Source: Acidobacteriota bacterium (GTDB lineage Bacteria; Acidobacteriota; Terriglobia; Bryobacterales; JACQDG01). From it: a DNA stretch of 5,066 nucleotides. The stretch lies in contig JACQDI010000393.1 in assembly GCA_016201195.1 (NCBI GenBank), positions 1-5,066 of the forward strand, written 5' to 3'. The position numbers and the translations under genes were made by a program. The notes beneath the pieces were generated by a model. The model ran no database searches and was not told where the DNA came from. It was given only the letters and a program-made list of their open reading frames with translations. Positions 1 to 5,066 of this stretch are shown one piece after another (positions within the stretch are counted from its first letter, which is position 1; each line of letters begins with the position of its first letter).

Positions 1-410
1 CTGCGGACGAAGTGGTTGCCATGCTCGATCTCCGGGGTGGGAAAGACGCGGCGCCACCTGCCGCTCGACTGGCGCCGGACGATGTAGAGGTAGCCGGTGT
101 CGTTGATCTCGACCCCCAGGCGGATCGAATCGCCCTGGGTGAACGTTCCTGCCGGGTCGGCTTCGGTAGCCGCACCGCCCACGACCTTCCAAATGCGGCA
201 TTTCACCCCCAGGGCGACGGCGACGACCGATCTTTTGACCGCCGCGAATTTGCCCTTGTGGCTGGTGTCGGGCGAAACGATCAGCCCCGCCTCGGCGTAG
301 AACAGGTCTCGCGCCGACTGCTTGCCGCCTCGCTGGGCGCTGACCGGACCCGGCGCCGCCAGCCACCAAAGCCCCGCCACCAGCGAAAAGACCAGCAGTA
401 AGCCGCGCAC
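1..410 (-). CDS. Secreted DUF4384-like protein, 3' end cut by window edge
   Basis: The 136 visible residues start at a GTG (410-408) one base after the stop of the upstream phosphatase gene. The first 25 residues look like a Sec signal peptide: Arg at position 2, a hydrophobic core (about 4-19), and a VSA-Q cleavage site after A25. There is no lipobox cysteine. The mature part opens with ARDLFYAEAG, and residues about 89-136 show the DUF4384 pattern: a threonine-phenylalanine start, QGDSIRLGVEIN, TGYLYIVRR, a Ser/Gly turn, then FPTPEIEHGN. In known proteins this domain is an exported beta-rich module often found with Ser/Thr kinases, phosphatases or caspase-like domains; its biochemical role is not established. 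The 1-nt gap suggests co-translation with the phosphatase gene. The domain call is from memory of the motif, and the C-terminus is not visible. Family assignment is fairly sure; function is unknown. Confidence 0.8.
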   Translation of the reverse strand, partial: MRGLLLVFSLVAGLWWLAAPGPVSAQRGGKQSARDLFYAEAGLIVSPDTSHKGKFAAVKRSVVAVALGVKCRIWKVVGGAATEADPAGTFTQGDSIRLGVEINDTGYLYIVRRQSSGRWRRVFPTPEIEHGNHFVR

Positions 411-411
411 G

Positions 412-1137
412 CTACGCCTCCTGCTCCGTTCGGCGAATCAGCACCGCCGTGATGTTGTCGGGGCCGCCCCGGTCGCGGGCCTGCTCGACCAACCGGCTCG
501 CCTTCTCGGCCAGAGAGCCGTTGCCGGCGAGCACTTGGGCCATCCCGGTGTCTTGGATCACGCCGTGCAGGCCGTCGGAGGAGAGCAGCAGCAGATCCCC
601 CGGCTCGAGGCGCAGCTCATAACTGCGCACCTCGATGCGCTCTCTCGCGCCCACCGCCATGGTCAGTACGTTTCGAAACGGGTGCGTGTGGATCTGCTCT
701 TCGGTGAGGCCCAGGCTGCGGCCGATTTCGTTTACCCAGGTCTGGTCGGAGGTGATGCGCTGCAGTTCACCCGCGCGGTAGAGATAGGCGCGGCTGTCGC
801 CTACGCTGGCGATGTGGGCCAGGGGCACGTCGAGCAGCACGGCCACCACCGTGGTTCCCATGCCGTGCAGGTCGGGGTTCAGCGAGGCCTGCTGGAGGAT
901 GTTGTGGTTGGCGGTGCGCACGGCCTGCACCAGGCTCTCCAGGGTCTTAATGGGAGCCGCCTCCCGCACGTACTGGACGATGGTTTCGATCGCCAGCCTG
1001 GACGCCCTCTCCCCCGCCTGGGCGCCTCCCATCCCGTCGGCGAGCACAAACAGCCCCAGCTCGGGCTCGACGATGTAGGCGTCCTCGTTGGAGGACCGCA
1101 CGCAGCCGACGTCGGAGATGCCAACGTGTTCGATCAC
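412..1137 (-). CDS. PP2C-family Ser/Thr protein phosphatase (Stp1/PrpC type)
   Basis: A 241-residue, single-domain, cytosolic metal-dependent protein phosphatase that removes phosphate from Ser/Thr residues, normally countering Hanks-type kinases. The family motifs appear in order: SDVGCVRSSNEDA (8-20, with D19), FVLADGMGG (30-38, with D34), GMGTTVVAV (92-100), SVGDSRAYL (111-119, with D114), SDQT (130-133), the HPFRNVLT segment (152-159), LLLSSDGLHG (183-192, with D188) and GGPDNITAV (224-232, with D227). All expected metal-ligand aspartates (D19, D34, D188, D227) are present, so it should be active. Length matches the compact bacterial PP2C group, with no membrane anchor. The start is GTG at 1137-1135, because an in-frame stop lies at 1152-1150 and no other usual start codon lies between. 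A Shine-Dalgarno match is weak. It is followed 1 nt later by the secreted DUF4384 gene and preceded by mutT on the same strand, so an operon is likely. Confidence 0.95.
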   Translation of the reverse strand: MIEHVGISDVGCVRSSNEDAYIVEPELGLFVLADGMGGAQAGERASRLAIETIVQYVREAAPIKTLESLVQAVRTANHNILQQASLNPDLHGMGTTVVAVLLDVPLAHIASVGDSRAYLYRAGELQRITSDQTWVNEIGRSLGLTEEQIHTHPFRNVLTMAVGARERIEVRSYELRLEPGDLLLLSSDGLHGVIQDTGMAQVLAGNGSLAEKASRLVEQARDRGGPDNITAVLIRRTEQEA

Positions 1138-1170
1138 CGTCCAGCCAGTTTAACATTGGCTCACCTGTGC

Positions 1171-1189
1171 GGTAAGCCTCCGGCTTGCC
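1171..1189. other. Compact hairpin between mutT and the PP2C gene
   Basis: An 8-bp stem (GGTAAGCC paired with GGCTTGCC, one G-T wobble) closes a 3-nt loop. It abuts the mutT stop codon in the 52-nt gap before the phosphatase gene. No T-run follows on either strand, so a classical intrinsic terminator is not supported. It could attenuate read-through or protect the upstream mRNA end; this is inference. Confidence 0.4.
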
Positions 1190-1576
1190 CTACTTCGCAT
1201 GGGCCAATCGGCGAACGAAATCGATGTCGGCTTCGAGGAAGTCAAGCTGCGGCAATTGTTGAGGCGCGACCCATTGGATCTGGTCGAAGATGCGGTTCTC
1301 GGCCACGCCGGAATAGGAAGACACGCGGAAGAAGATCAGCAGGATGGGCGGCCGGCCCGGATACTGGTAGGGGAAGCGCGTGATTTCCTCCACTCCTTCG
1401 GCCGTAATACCCAGCTCCTCCTGGAGCTCCCGGCCGAGCGCTACGACGGGGTCCTCGCCCGGCTCGACCTTACCTCCGGGAAACTCCCACTTCAGGGGAT
1501 GCGATTGATCGGCGCGGCGGCGGCAAACGAGCAACCAGCCGTCCCGCTCGATCACGGCGGCGGTCACGGTGGTCAT
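1190..1576 (-). CDS. mutT: MutT-like Nudix hydrolase (8-oxo-dGTP diphosphatase type)
   Basis: A 128-residue cytosolic Nudix protein. The Nudix box is perfect at residues 35-57: G35, E41, then RELQEELGI from R49 to I57, matching G-x5-E-x7-R-E-U-x-E-E-x-G-U. It follows WEFPGGK, the hallmark of the MutT group that hydrolyses oxidised dGTP (8-oxo-dGTP) to the monophosphate and so prevents A:T to C:G mutations. The N-terminus (MTTVTAAVIERDGWLLVCRR) is a normal MutT beginning. The ATG at 1576-1574 is chosen although the frame stays open upstream to 1750. The extra 58 codons have low G/C at third positions and no family similarity, whereas a different frame there looks coding. A GGAA (1588-1585) lies 8 nt before the ATG. 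The start overlaps the stop of a small upstream ORF as ATGA, suggesting coupled translation. Substrate is inferred from the family; related Nudix enzymes use other nucleotides. Confidence 0.92.
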   Translation of the reverse strand: MTTVTAAVIERDGWLLVCRRRADQSHPLKWEFPGGKVEPGEDPVVALGRELQEELGITAEGVEEITRFPYQYPGRPPILLIFFRVSSYSGVAENRIFDQIQWVAPQQLPQLDFLEADIDFVRRLAHAK

Positions 1577-1740
1577 GCGGGCCGTTCCATCCGCTGCTTC
1601 CCGAACATCCACGGGATGTGGAGGAGCTGCACCCGAGCCGAGAACTTGGAGCTGTCCGCGATAACGAACAGGAACAGGGAGTTGAAGCTCAACTTCCGGC
1701 GCCGCTCCCGAATCATGGGAAAATAGTCTCGCGCCGTCAT
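1573..1740 (-). CDS. Probable small protein (55 aa) coupled to mutT, unknown function
   Basis: A short ORF fills what would otherwise be the mutT upstream gap. It runs from ATG at 1740-1738 (MTARDYFPMIRERRRKLSFN at the start) to TGA at 1575-1573, which overlaps the mutT ATG as ATGA. A second in-frame ATG at 1716-1714 would give 47 residues. The support is codon bias: nearly all codons end in G or C (TTC, CTG, ATC, AAG, GAC), while the overlapping upstream extension of the mutT frame is poor in G/C at that position. The product is basic (an RERRRK patch at about 10-15), then a mixed hydrophobic stretch (SLFLFVIADSSKFS), then a WMFGKQR segment. The hydrophobic part looks too short and interrupted for a sure membrane helix. 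I do not recognise the family. A plus-strand frame shares the same third positions, so codon bias alone does not settle the strand. No clear ribosome binding site precedes either ATG. Confidence 0.5.
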   Translation of the reverse strand: MTARDYFPMIRERRRKLSFNSLFLFVIADSSKFSARVQLLHIPWMFGKQRMERPA

Positions 1741-1750
1741 TCGATGTCAT
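1720..1750 (-). promoter_or_regulatory. Weak candidate promoter for the sORF/mutT unit
   Basis: On the minus strand, ATGACA (1750-1745) and TATTTT (1725-1720) resemble -35 and -10 boxes with a 19-nt spacer, longer than the ideal 17. Transcription would then begin near 1713-1716, close to the internal ATG at 1716-1714, implying a leaderless or near-leaderless message from that start. The boxes fall inside the divergent scaffold gene start. Support is only the box match in the one A/T-richer patch here. Confidence 0.2.
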
Positions 1751-2109
1751 TGAAGCACATGTACAGCGAAAAACTCCTGGACCACTTCAAGAATCCCCGC
1801 AACGTGGGGGAACTCGACCCGCCGGCGCGTACGGTCGAGGTCTCGAACCCGGTGTGCGGGGACATTCTGCGCCTGTCGGCTCGGTTCGAGCAGGGCCGCA
1901 TTGCGGAGGTTCGTTTTCGGACCCGCGGTTGCACCGCCTCCATTGCCGCGGGGTCCGCCTTATCCGAGTTGCTGCGGGGCAGGACAGCCGAAGAAGCAGC
2001 GCGCCTGAAACCCGCCGACGTGGAGGCGGCCGTGGGAGGTCTTGGCAACGAGTCCAAACACGCCGCCGTGCTGGCCATCGACGCGGTCCGGGCGCTGCTG
2101 GCAGGGTAA
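1744..2109 (+). CDS. IscU/NifU-like Fe-S cluster scaffold, two-cysteine form
   Basis: A 121-residue NifU N-terminal/IscU-type protein, which in the family receives sulfur from a cysteine desulfurase, assembles a [2Fe-2S] cluster in the cytosol and passes it to target proteins. Recognisable parts are MYSEKLLDHFKNPRNVGEL (6-24), NPVCGD (35-40, with C38 and the conserved D40) and TRGCTASIAAGSALSELLRG (60-79, with C63). The usual third cluster cysteine, in the KLHCS-like segment near residue 107, is absent: the segment reads NESKHAAVLAIDA, with alanine at the aligned place. I recall similar two-cysteine scaffolds as a distinct subgroup, so this may be normal for the subgroup rather than decay. 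The start at 1744 is the longest ATG; ATG at 1759, giving MYSEK, is equally likely from family N-termini, and neither has a strong Shine-Dalgarno. No desulfurase or other isc/suf/nif gene is in the window. It starts head-to-head with the small minus-strand ORF. Confidence 0.9.
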   Translation: MSLKHMYSEKLLDHFKNPRNVGELDPPARTVEVSNPVCGDILRLSARFEQGRIAEVRFRTRGCTASIAAGSALSELLRGRTAEEAARLKPADVEAAVGGLGNESKHAAVLAIDAVRALLAG

Positions 2110-2118
2110 GCCCCATAT

Positions 2119-2199
2119 CTGGATCGTGGACTGTGGGTGGCGGATCGTGGGCCCGAAGCGGCGGAGTCCACGTTCTACGATCCACGTTCCACGATCCTG
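2119..2199. repeat. Long imperfect inverted repeat downstream of the Fe-S scaffold gene
   Basis: Arms 2119-2154 and 2164-2199 align without gaps as reverse complements, 26 of 36 positions pairing, around a 9-nt loop. The outer 10 bp are perfect: GGATCGTGGA (2121-2130) against TCCACGATCC (2188-2197). The left arm holds a direct repeat, GGATCGTGG at 2121 and 2142; the right arm has CCACG at 2168, 2182 and 2189. It begins 10 nt after the scaffold stop codon. It may act as an mRNA-end structure or be a copy of a dispersed REP-like intergenic repeat; there is no T-run for a standard terminator. Confidence 0.7.
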
Positions 2200-4857
2200 G
2201 GCCGAGGCCCACCCTACAATTCCCGCAGAAACAGCCGATGGGCCCGCTTCAGGAGGCTTGCGCTGGCGCCTGCGAAACAACCCGCTTCCGAGCGGTGGCC
2301 GAACCTCGCGGTCAAGGTGGTGGGGCTGGTTTCGGCGGGGTTTGGGCTGGCGGTCCTGGTCGGGTGGCACACCCACAACCTGGCGCTGATCCAGGTACGG
2401 CCCGGGTTTGCCACCTTGCCCTATAACGCGGCCCTTGGGTTTCTGTTCTGTGGCGCCGGACTGCTGGCCGCCGCCTGGAGCCGTTCCTGGGCCACGCTGG
2501 CCTGCGGTTGCCTGACCTCCCTGGTCGGTTTGCTGACCATGATTGAGTACGTGTTCGCAGTCGACCTGGGCATTGACCAGCTCCTGATGAATGCGTACCT
2601 CACCCTCGGGCCGCCCTACGCCGGCCGCATGTCTCCCAACAGCGCCGTCTGCCTGCTGCTGGCCGGCGGCGCTCTGCTGCTGCTCGGCATCCGGGAGTTT
2701 GCACAGCGTCCGGTGATCCTGGGGCTGTTGGGATCCCTGATTGTGGCGGTGGGCCTGGTGGCCTTCACCGGCTATCTGACCGGCATCACCACCGCCTACG
2801 ACTGGGGATATCTGCGACCGATGGCGGTGCATGCGGCCGCCGCCTTTGTGGTGCTCGGCGCCGGGATCGGCTCCTACGCCTGGAGAGCGGGCGGGGCGGA
2901 AGCGGCGGGCGTGCCGGAGAGACTTCCAGCGCTGGTCGGTGTGTGCGCGGTGAGCGCCACGCTGCTGCTCTACCAGGCCCTGGCCGTACAGCAGCGCGAG
3001 CATGTGGAGGGCCTCATTCAGTTCGCCCTCGGAGATGTGCACAACGAGATTCAGGCCCGCGTGGAATCGCGCCTCCTGGCCCTGGTCCGCACGGCCCGGC
3101 GGTGGGAGTTTCGCGGCCGGATGTCTCGCGCGGAATTCGAGTTCGAAGCCCGACAGAACCTGGCCCACGACGCCGGCTACCAGGCCATCGCCTGGATCGA
3201 CGCTTCCTTTCACACCCGCTGGGCTGTAGGGCCGGAAGGGAGCGAGACCGCCCCGAGCTCCGACCTGCGGCTCGAAGGGCGCAGGCGGGCGGCGCTCGAG
3301 GCCGCGCGGGCCCAGCGCCAGATGGCGCTGAGCCGCGCGGTCGATCTGGCCTCTGGAGGGAAAGGGTTCCTGGCTTTCGTCCCGGTCTTCAGGGCGGGAG
3401 GCTTCGACGGCTGGCTGGTGGGCGTGGTGCGCATCCAGTCGCTGTTGGACACCGTGCTGCACGACAGGGTGGCCCCCCGCTACTTGATCGAGGTGCTCGA
3501 TGGCGAAGAGGAGATCTACCGTCGCCCGGCTGGTGTGTTGGCGGCGAGGTGGGGCCGAGAGTCCGCGGTGAGCGTTTCCGGCGTGACCTGGCGGGTGCAG
3601 ATCGTGCCGCAACAGGACGTGATCGCCGAAGAGCACTCCCGGCTGCCGGAATCGGCGCTGCTGGTCGGTCTTTCCATGGCCTTTCTGCTGGTCCGCGCGG
3701 TTCACCTGGGGCAGGTGGCGCGGATGCGGGCCGACGCGCTGGCCCGGCAGACCGGCATCCTGACGTCGATCCTGCAAAGCATGAGCGACGGGGTCATCGT
3801 CGCTGACAGGCAGGGTAGATTCCTGCTGTTCAATGCCGCCGGGCAGCGCATGATGGGGCTGGCCTCGGCTGAGATCTCTCCGAGCGAGAGACCCCCGCAG
3901 CACGGGCTGTTCCTGCCTGATGGAGCGACCCGGATCCCGGCTGACGAGCTGCCTCTGGCTCGCTCGATCCGCGGCGAGGCCGTCAACGACGTGGAAATGG
4001 TCGTGCGGAATCCCTCCGTCGGGGAAGACCGGTGGATCAACGCCAGCGGGCGGCCCCTGCTCGACCAGAAAGGAGACCGCCAGGGAGGCGTGGTGGTGTT
4101 CAGCGACATCACCGAGCGCAAGCGCAGCGAGAAAGCCCTGGCCGAGCAGGCCGGCCAGCTTCAGAACGCCGTAAGGCAGCTCGAGGCGTTCTCCTACTCC
4201 ATCTCTCATGACCTGCGGTCTCCGCTGGCGACGATCAAGGGTTTCTCCCGGGCGTTGCTGGAGGATCACGGGCCGCGGCTCCACGCGGAAGCCCGGGGCT
4301 ACCTCGAATCCATCAACGGGAACGCCGACCGCATGGGGAAATTGATTGACCACCTGCTGGCCTTTGCCATGCTGGGGCGCAAGCCCCTGGCCGCCTCCAC
4401 CGTCGACATGAACGAGCTGGCGCGGTTGGTGTTCGAGGAACTTCGGCTCGCGGCGCCGGATCGCCGCGTGGAGTCTGACCTTCGGCCGCTCCCCCCGGCC
4501 CACGGCGACAGCGCCCTCATCCACCAGGTCTTCGCCAACTTGCTTTCCAATGCCTTCAAGTTCACCCGGGGCCGCGAACCGGCCCGGATCGAGGTCGGCG
4601 GCAGGACCAGCGGGGCCGGGGAAAACGTCTACTACGTGAAAGACAACGGCGTGGGGTTCGACAAGCAGTTTGCCGGCAAGTTGTTCGGGGTTTTCCAACG
4701 GCTCCACACGGTGGATGAATTCGAGGGGACCGGCGTAGGGCTGGCCCACGTGCAGCGCATCATCCAGCGGCACGGCGGCCGGGTCTGGGCGGAGAGCAAA
4801 CTCAACGAGGGAGCGACGTTTCATTTCACGCTCCCGGCAGGAGAGCAAAGGGCATGA
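2137..4857 (+). CDS. Membrane sensor histidine kinase, 7TM-CHASE-PAS-HisKA-HATPase
   Basis: Numbering is from the GTG at 2137 (906 residues). The order is: about seven membrane helices (near 58-77, 97-114, 119-141, 168-184, 193-215, 228-247 and 264-283); a CHASE-type extracytoplasmic sensor (about 285-500), with AGYQAIAWID (346-355), an RWAVGPEG turn (361-368) and GGFDGWLVGVVRIQSLLD (421-438); an eighth helix (506-524); one PAS domain (about 540-660), ending FSDITERKR; the HisKA dimerisation domain, with phospho-acceptor H691 in SISHDLRSPLATIKGFS; and a HATPase domain with N-box N801/N805, D-box DNGVG (836-840) and G2 box GTGVGLA (864-870). All catalytic motifs are intact. It should autophosphorylate at H691 and pass phosphate to the response regulator that overlaps it by ATGA. 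The kinase core resembles phytochrome-like kinases, but no GAF/PHY chromophore domain is present. The ligand is unknown. The start is uncertain: GTG 2137 is the only canonical start before helix 1 but lies inside the inverted repeat; AGGAGG with CTG at 2263 is the alternative. Confidence 0.93.
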   Translation: MADRGPEAAESTFYDPRSTILGRGPPYNSRRNSRWARFRRLALAPAKQPASERWPNLAVKVVGLVSAGFGLAVLVGWHTHNLALIQVRPGFATLPYNAALGFLFCGAGLLAAAWSRSWATLACGCLTSLVGLLTMIEYVFAVDLGIDQLLMNAYLTLGPPYAGRMSPNSAVCLLLAGGALLLLGIREFAQRPVILGLLGSLIVAVGLVAFTGYLTGITTAYDWGYLRPMAVHAAAAFVVLGAGIGSYAWRAGGAEAAGVPERLPALVGVCAVSATLLLYQALAVQQREHVEGLIQFALGDVHNEIQARVESRLLALVRTARRWEFRGRMSRAEFEFEARQNLAHDAGYQAIAWIDASFHTRWAVGPEGSETAPSSDLRLEGRRRAALEAARAQRQMALSRAVDLASGGKGFLAFVPVFRAGGFDGWLVGVVRIQSLLDTVLHDRVAPRYLIEVLDGEEEIYRRPAGVLAARWGRESAVSVSGVTWRVQIVPQQDVIAEEHSRLPESALLVGLSMAFLLVRAVHLGQVARMRADALARQTGILTSILQSMSDGVIVADRQGRFLLFNAAGQRMMGLASAEISPSERPPQHGLFLPDGATRIPADELPLARSIRGEAVNDVEMVVRNPSVGEDRWINASGRPLLDQKGDRQGGVVVFSDITERKRSEKALAEQAGQLQNAVRQLEAFSYSISHDLRSPLATIKGFSRALLEDHGPRLHAEARGYLESINGNADRMGKLIDHLLAFAMLGRKPLAASTVDMNELARLVFEELRLAAPDRRVESDLRPLPPAHGDSALIHQVFANLLSNAFKFTRGREPARIEVGGRTSGAGENVYYVKDNGVGFDKQFAGKLFGVFQRLHTVDEFEGTGVGLAHVQRIIQRHGGRVWAESKLNEGATFHFTLPAGEQRA
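2215..2220 (+). promoter_or_regulatory. Candidate -10 box for the histidine kinase operon
   Basis: TACAAT matches the sigma-70 -10 consensus at five of six bases and stands out in very GC-rich sequence just after the inverted repeat. No convincing -35 lies 16-18 nt upstream. Transcription would start near 2227, leaving a short leader that contains AGGAGG at 2251. If used, the kinase cannot start at 2137. Support is limited to this one box. Confidence 0.3.
2251..2256 (+). promoter_or_regulatory. Consensus Shine-Dalgarno inside the 5' part of the kinase frame
   Basis: AGGAGG is a perfect anti-16S complement. No in-frame ATG, GTG or TTG lies at a proper distance. The in-frame codon at the right spacing (6 nt) is CTG at 2263-2265, which would give a normal-looking cytoplasmic N-terminus about 16 residues before the first membrane helix. 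A TTG at 2258 is only 1 nt away and out of frame. The ribosome binding role is therefore suggestive, not sure. Confidence 0.4.
4839..4845 (+). promoter_or_regulatory. Ribosome binding site for the response regulator gene
   Basis: AGGAGAG inside the last codons of the kinase gene lies 8 nt before the ATG at 4854. It supports that start and independent or coupled translation of the receiver. Confidence 0.6.
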
Positions 4858-5066
4858 GCACCACGGAAGTGGACGTGAACGCGCATGTGCTGGTCATCGA
4901 GGACAATCCGGACGACGTTACCCTCATGCTGCGAGCGTTGAAAAAGCACAACCTGGGCGAGCGCGTCCACGTACTGAGGGACGGCGCAGCAGCGCTCGAC
5001 TATTTCTTTCGCGACGGGGGAACCCCCAAACTGATCTTCCTCGATCTGAAGCTCCCCAAGGTGGAC
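4854..5066 (+). CDS. Response regulator receiver (Rcp1-like), 3' end cut by window edge
   Basis: The first 71 residues of a receiver domain are visible. The protein begins MSTTEVDVNAHVLVIEDNPD, with the Mg-binding acidic pair E16/D17, and continues to the phospho-acceptor D64 in IFLDLKLPK. The segment LRDGAAALDYFF (41-52) and the LDLKLPK phosphorylation loop are typical of small stand-alone receivers of the cyanobacterial Rcp1 type, which pair with phytochrome-like kinases. The conserved Thr/Ser and Lys of the receiver and any output domain lie beyond the window, so a longer regulator cannot be excluded. The ATG overlaps the kinase TGA as ATGA, with a good Shine-Dalgarno upstream, so kinase and regulator are almost certainly co-expressed partners. 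In the family, such receivers are cytosolic and act by protein contact rather than DNA binding. Confidence 0.93.
   Translation, partial: MSTTEVDVNAHVLVIEDNPDDVTLMLRALKKHNLGERVHVLRDGAAALDYFFRDGGTPKLIFLDLKLPKVD

Noticed and set aside
322..1383. A 353-codon plus-strand open frame antisense to the phosphatase and mutT
   Set aside because: It spans two real genes and their gap, and its product has no domain pattern; the opposite strand carries complete PP2C and Nudix motifs.
1616..1726. A 36-codon plus-strand ORF just upstream of the Fe-S scaffold gene
   Set aside because: It shares third positions with the minus-strand small ORF and so borrows its codon bias. It lacks a ribosome binding site, and the minus-strand reading has the ATGA junction with mutT in its favour. 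It remains a weaker alternative.
1577..1750. N-terminal extension of the mutT frame up to an ATG at 1750
   Set aside because: The 58 extra codons have low third-position G/C, no similarity to Nudix N-termini, and run into the start of the divergent scaffold gene. The family start is the ATG at 1576.
2119..2199. Inverted repeat read as a classical rho-independent terminator
   Set aside because: The arms are long and imperfect and no T-run follows on either strand; it is recorded as a repeat.
1737..2212. Two minus-strand frames of about 140 codons antisense to the scaffold gene
   Set aside because: They are Arg/Pro/Ser-rich shadow translations opposite a clear NifU/IscU-like protein.
1960..4848. 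A 962-codon open frame on the minus strand across the whole kinase gene
   Set aside because: It lies antisense to a gene with intact CHASE, PAS, HisKA and HATPase motifs. The product is a Pro/Arg/Gln/His/Gly-rich string with no recognisable domain, as expected where high G/C depletes stop codons in an antisense frame.
1..5066. An undescribed defence, CRISPR or mobile system
   Set aside because: No spaced direct repeats, transposase, integrase, nuclease or toxin-antitoxin signature was seen. The genes are signalling and housekeeping types.

Overview
The window is GC-rich chromosomal DNA from a bacterium with dense, gene-over-gene packing and strong G/C preference at third codon positions. A secreted DUF4384-type protein sits directly behind a PP2C phosphatase. 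The NifU/IscU-like scaffold is a short form that I associate with Acidobacteriota-type genomes. Together with a multi-TM CHASE-PAS histidine kinase, these suggest a soil-type Acidobacteriota (Solibacter/Bryobacter-like) or a similar lineage. That placement is inference from gene style; no rRNA or other marker gene is present.

Layout. Minus strand, read right to left: a probable small gene too short for routine ORF calling (1573-1740), whose stop overlaps the mutT start as ATGA; a MutT/Nudix hydrolase (1190-1576); a 52-nt gap with a compact hairpin; a PP2C-family protein phosphatase (412-1137); and, 1 nt later, a secreted DUF4384-like protein cut by the left window edge (1-410). Plus strand: an IscU/NifU-like Fe-S scaffold (1744-2109) starting head-to-head with the small gene; a 150-nt spacer holding a long imperfect inverted repeat and a possible promoter; a large membrane sensor histidine kinase (ending at 4857); and a response regulator overlapping it by ATGA and cut by the right edge (4854-5066).

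How they fit together. The right half is a two-component cassette: periplasmic sensing by a CHASE domain, a PAS relay, a phytochrome-style kinase core, and a small Rcp1-like receiver. The left half pairs a Ser/Thr phosphatase with an exported DUF4384 protein, presumably part of a Ser/Thr phosphorylation circuit whose kinase lies elsewhere. MutT (nucleotide-pool cleaning) and the Fe-S scaffold are housekeeping genes between these signalling units. No RNA genes, CRISPR arrays or insertion sequences were seen. Most points worth a second look are small: the sORF, the scaffold lacking its third cysteine, the uncertain kinase start and the inverted repeat.
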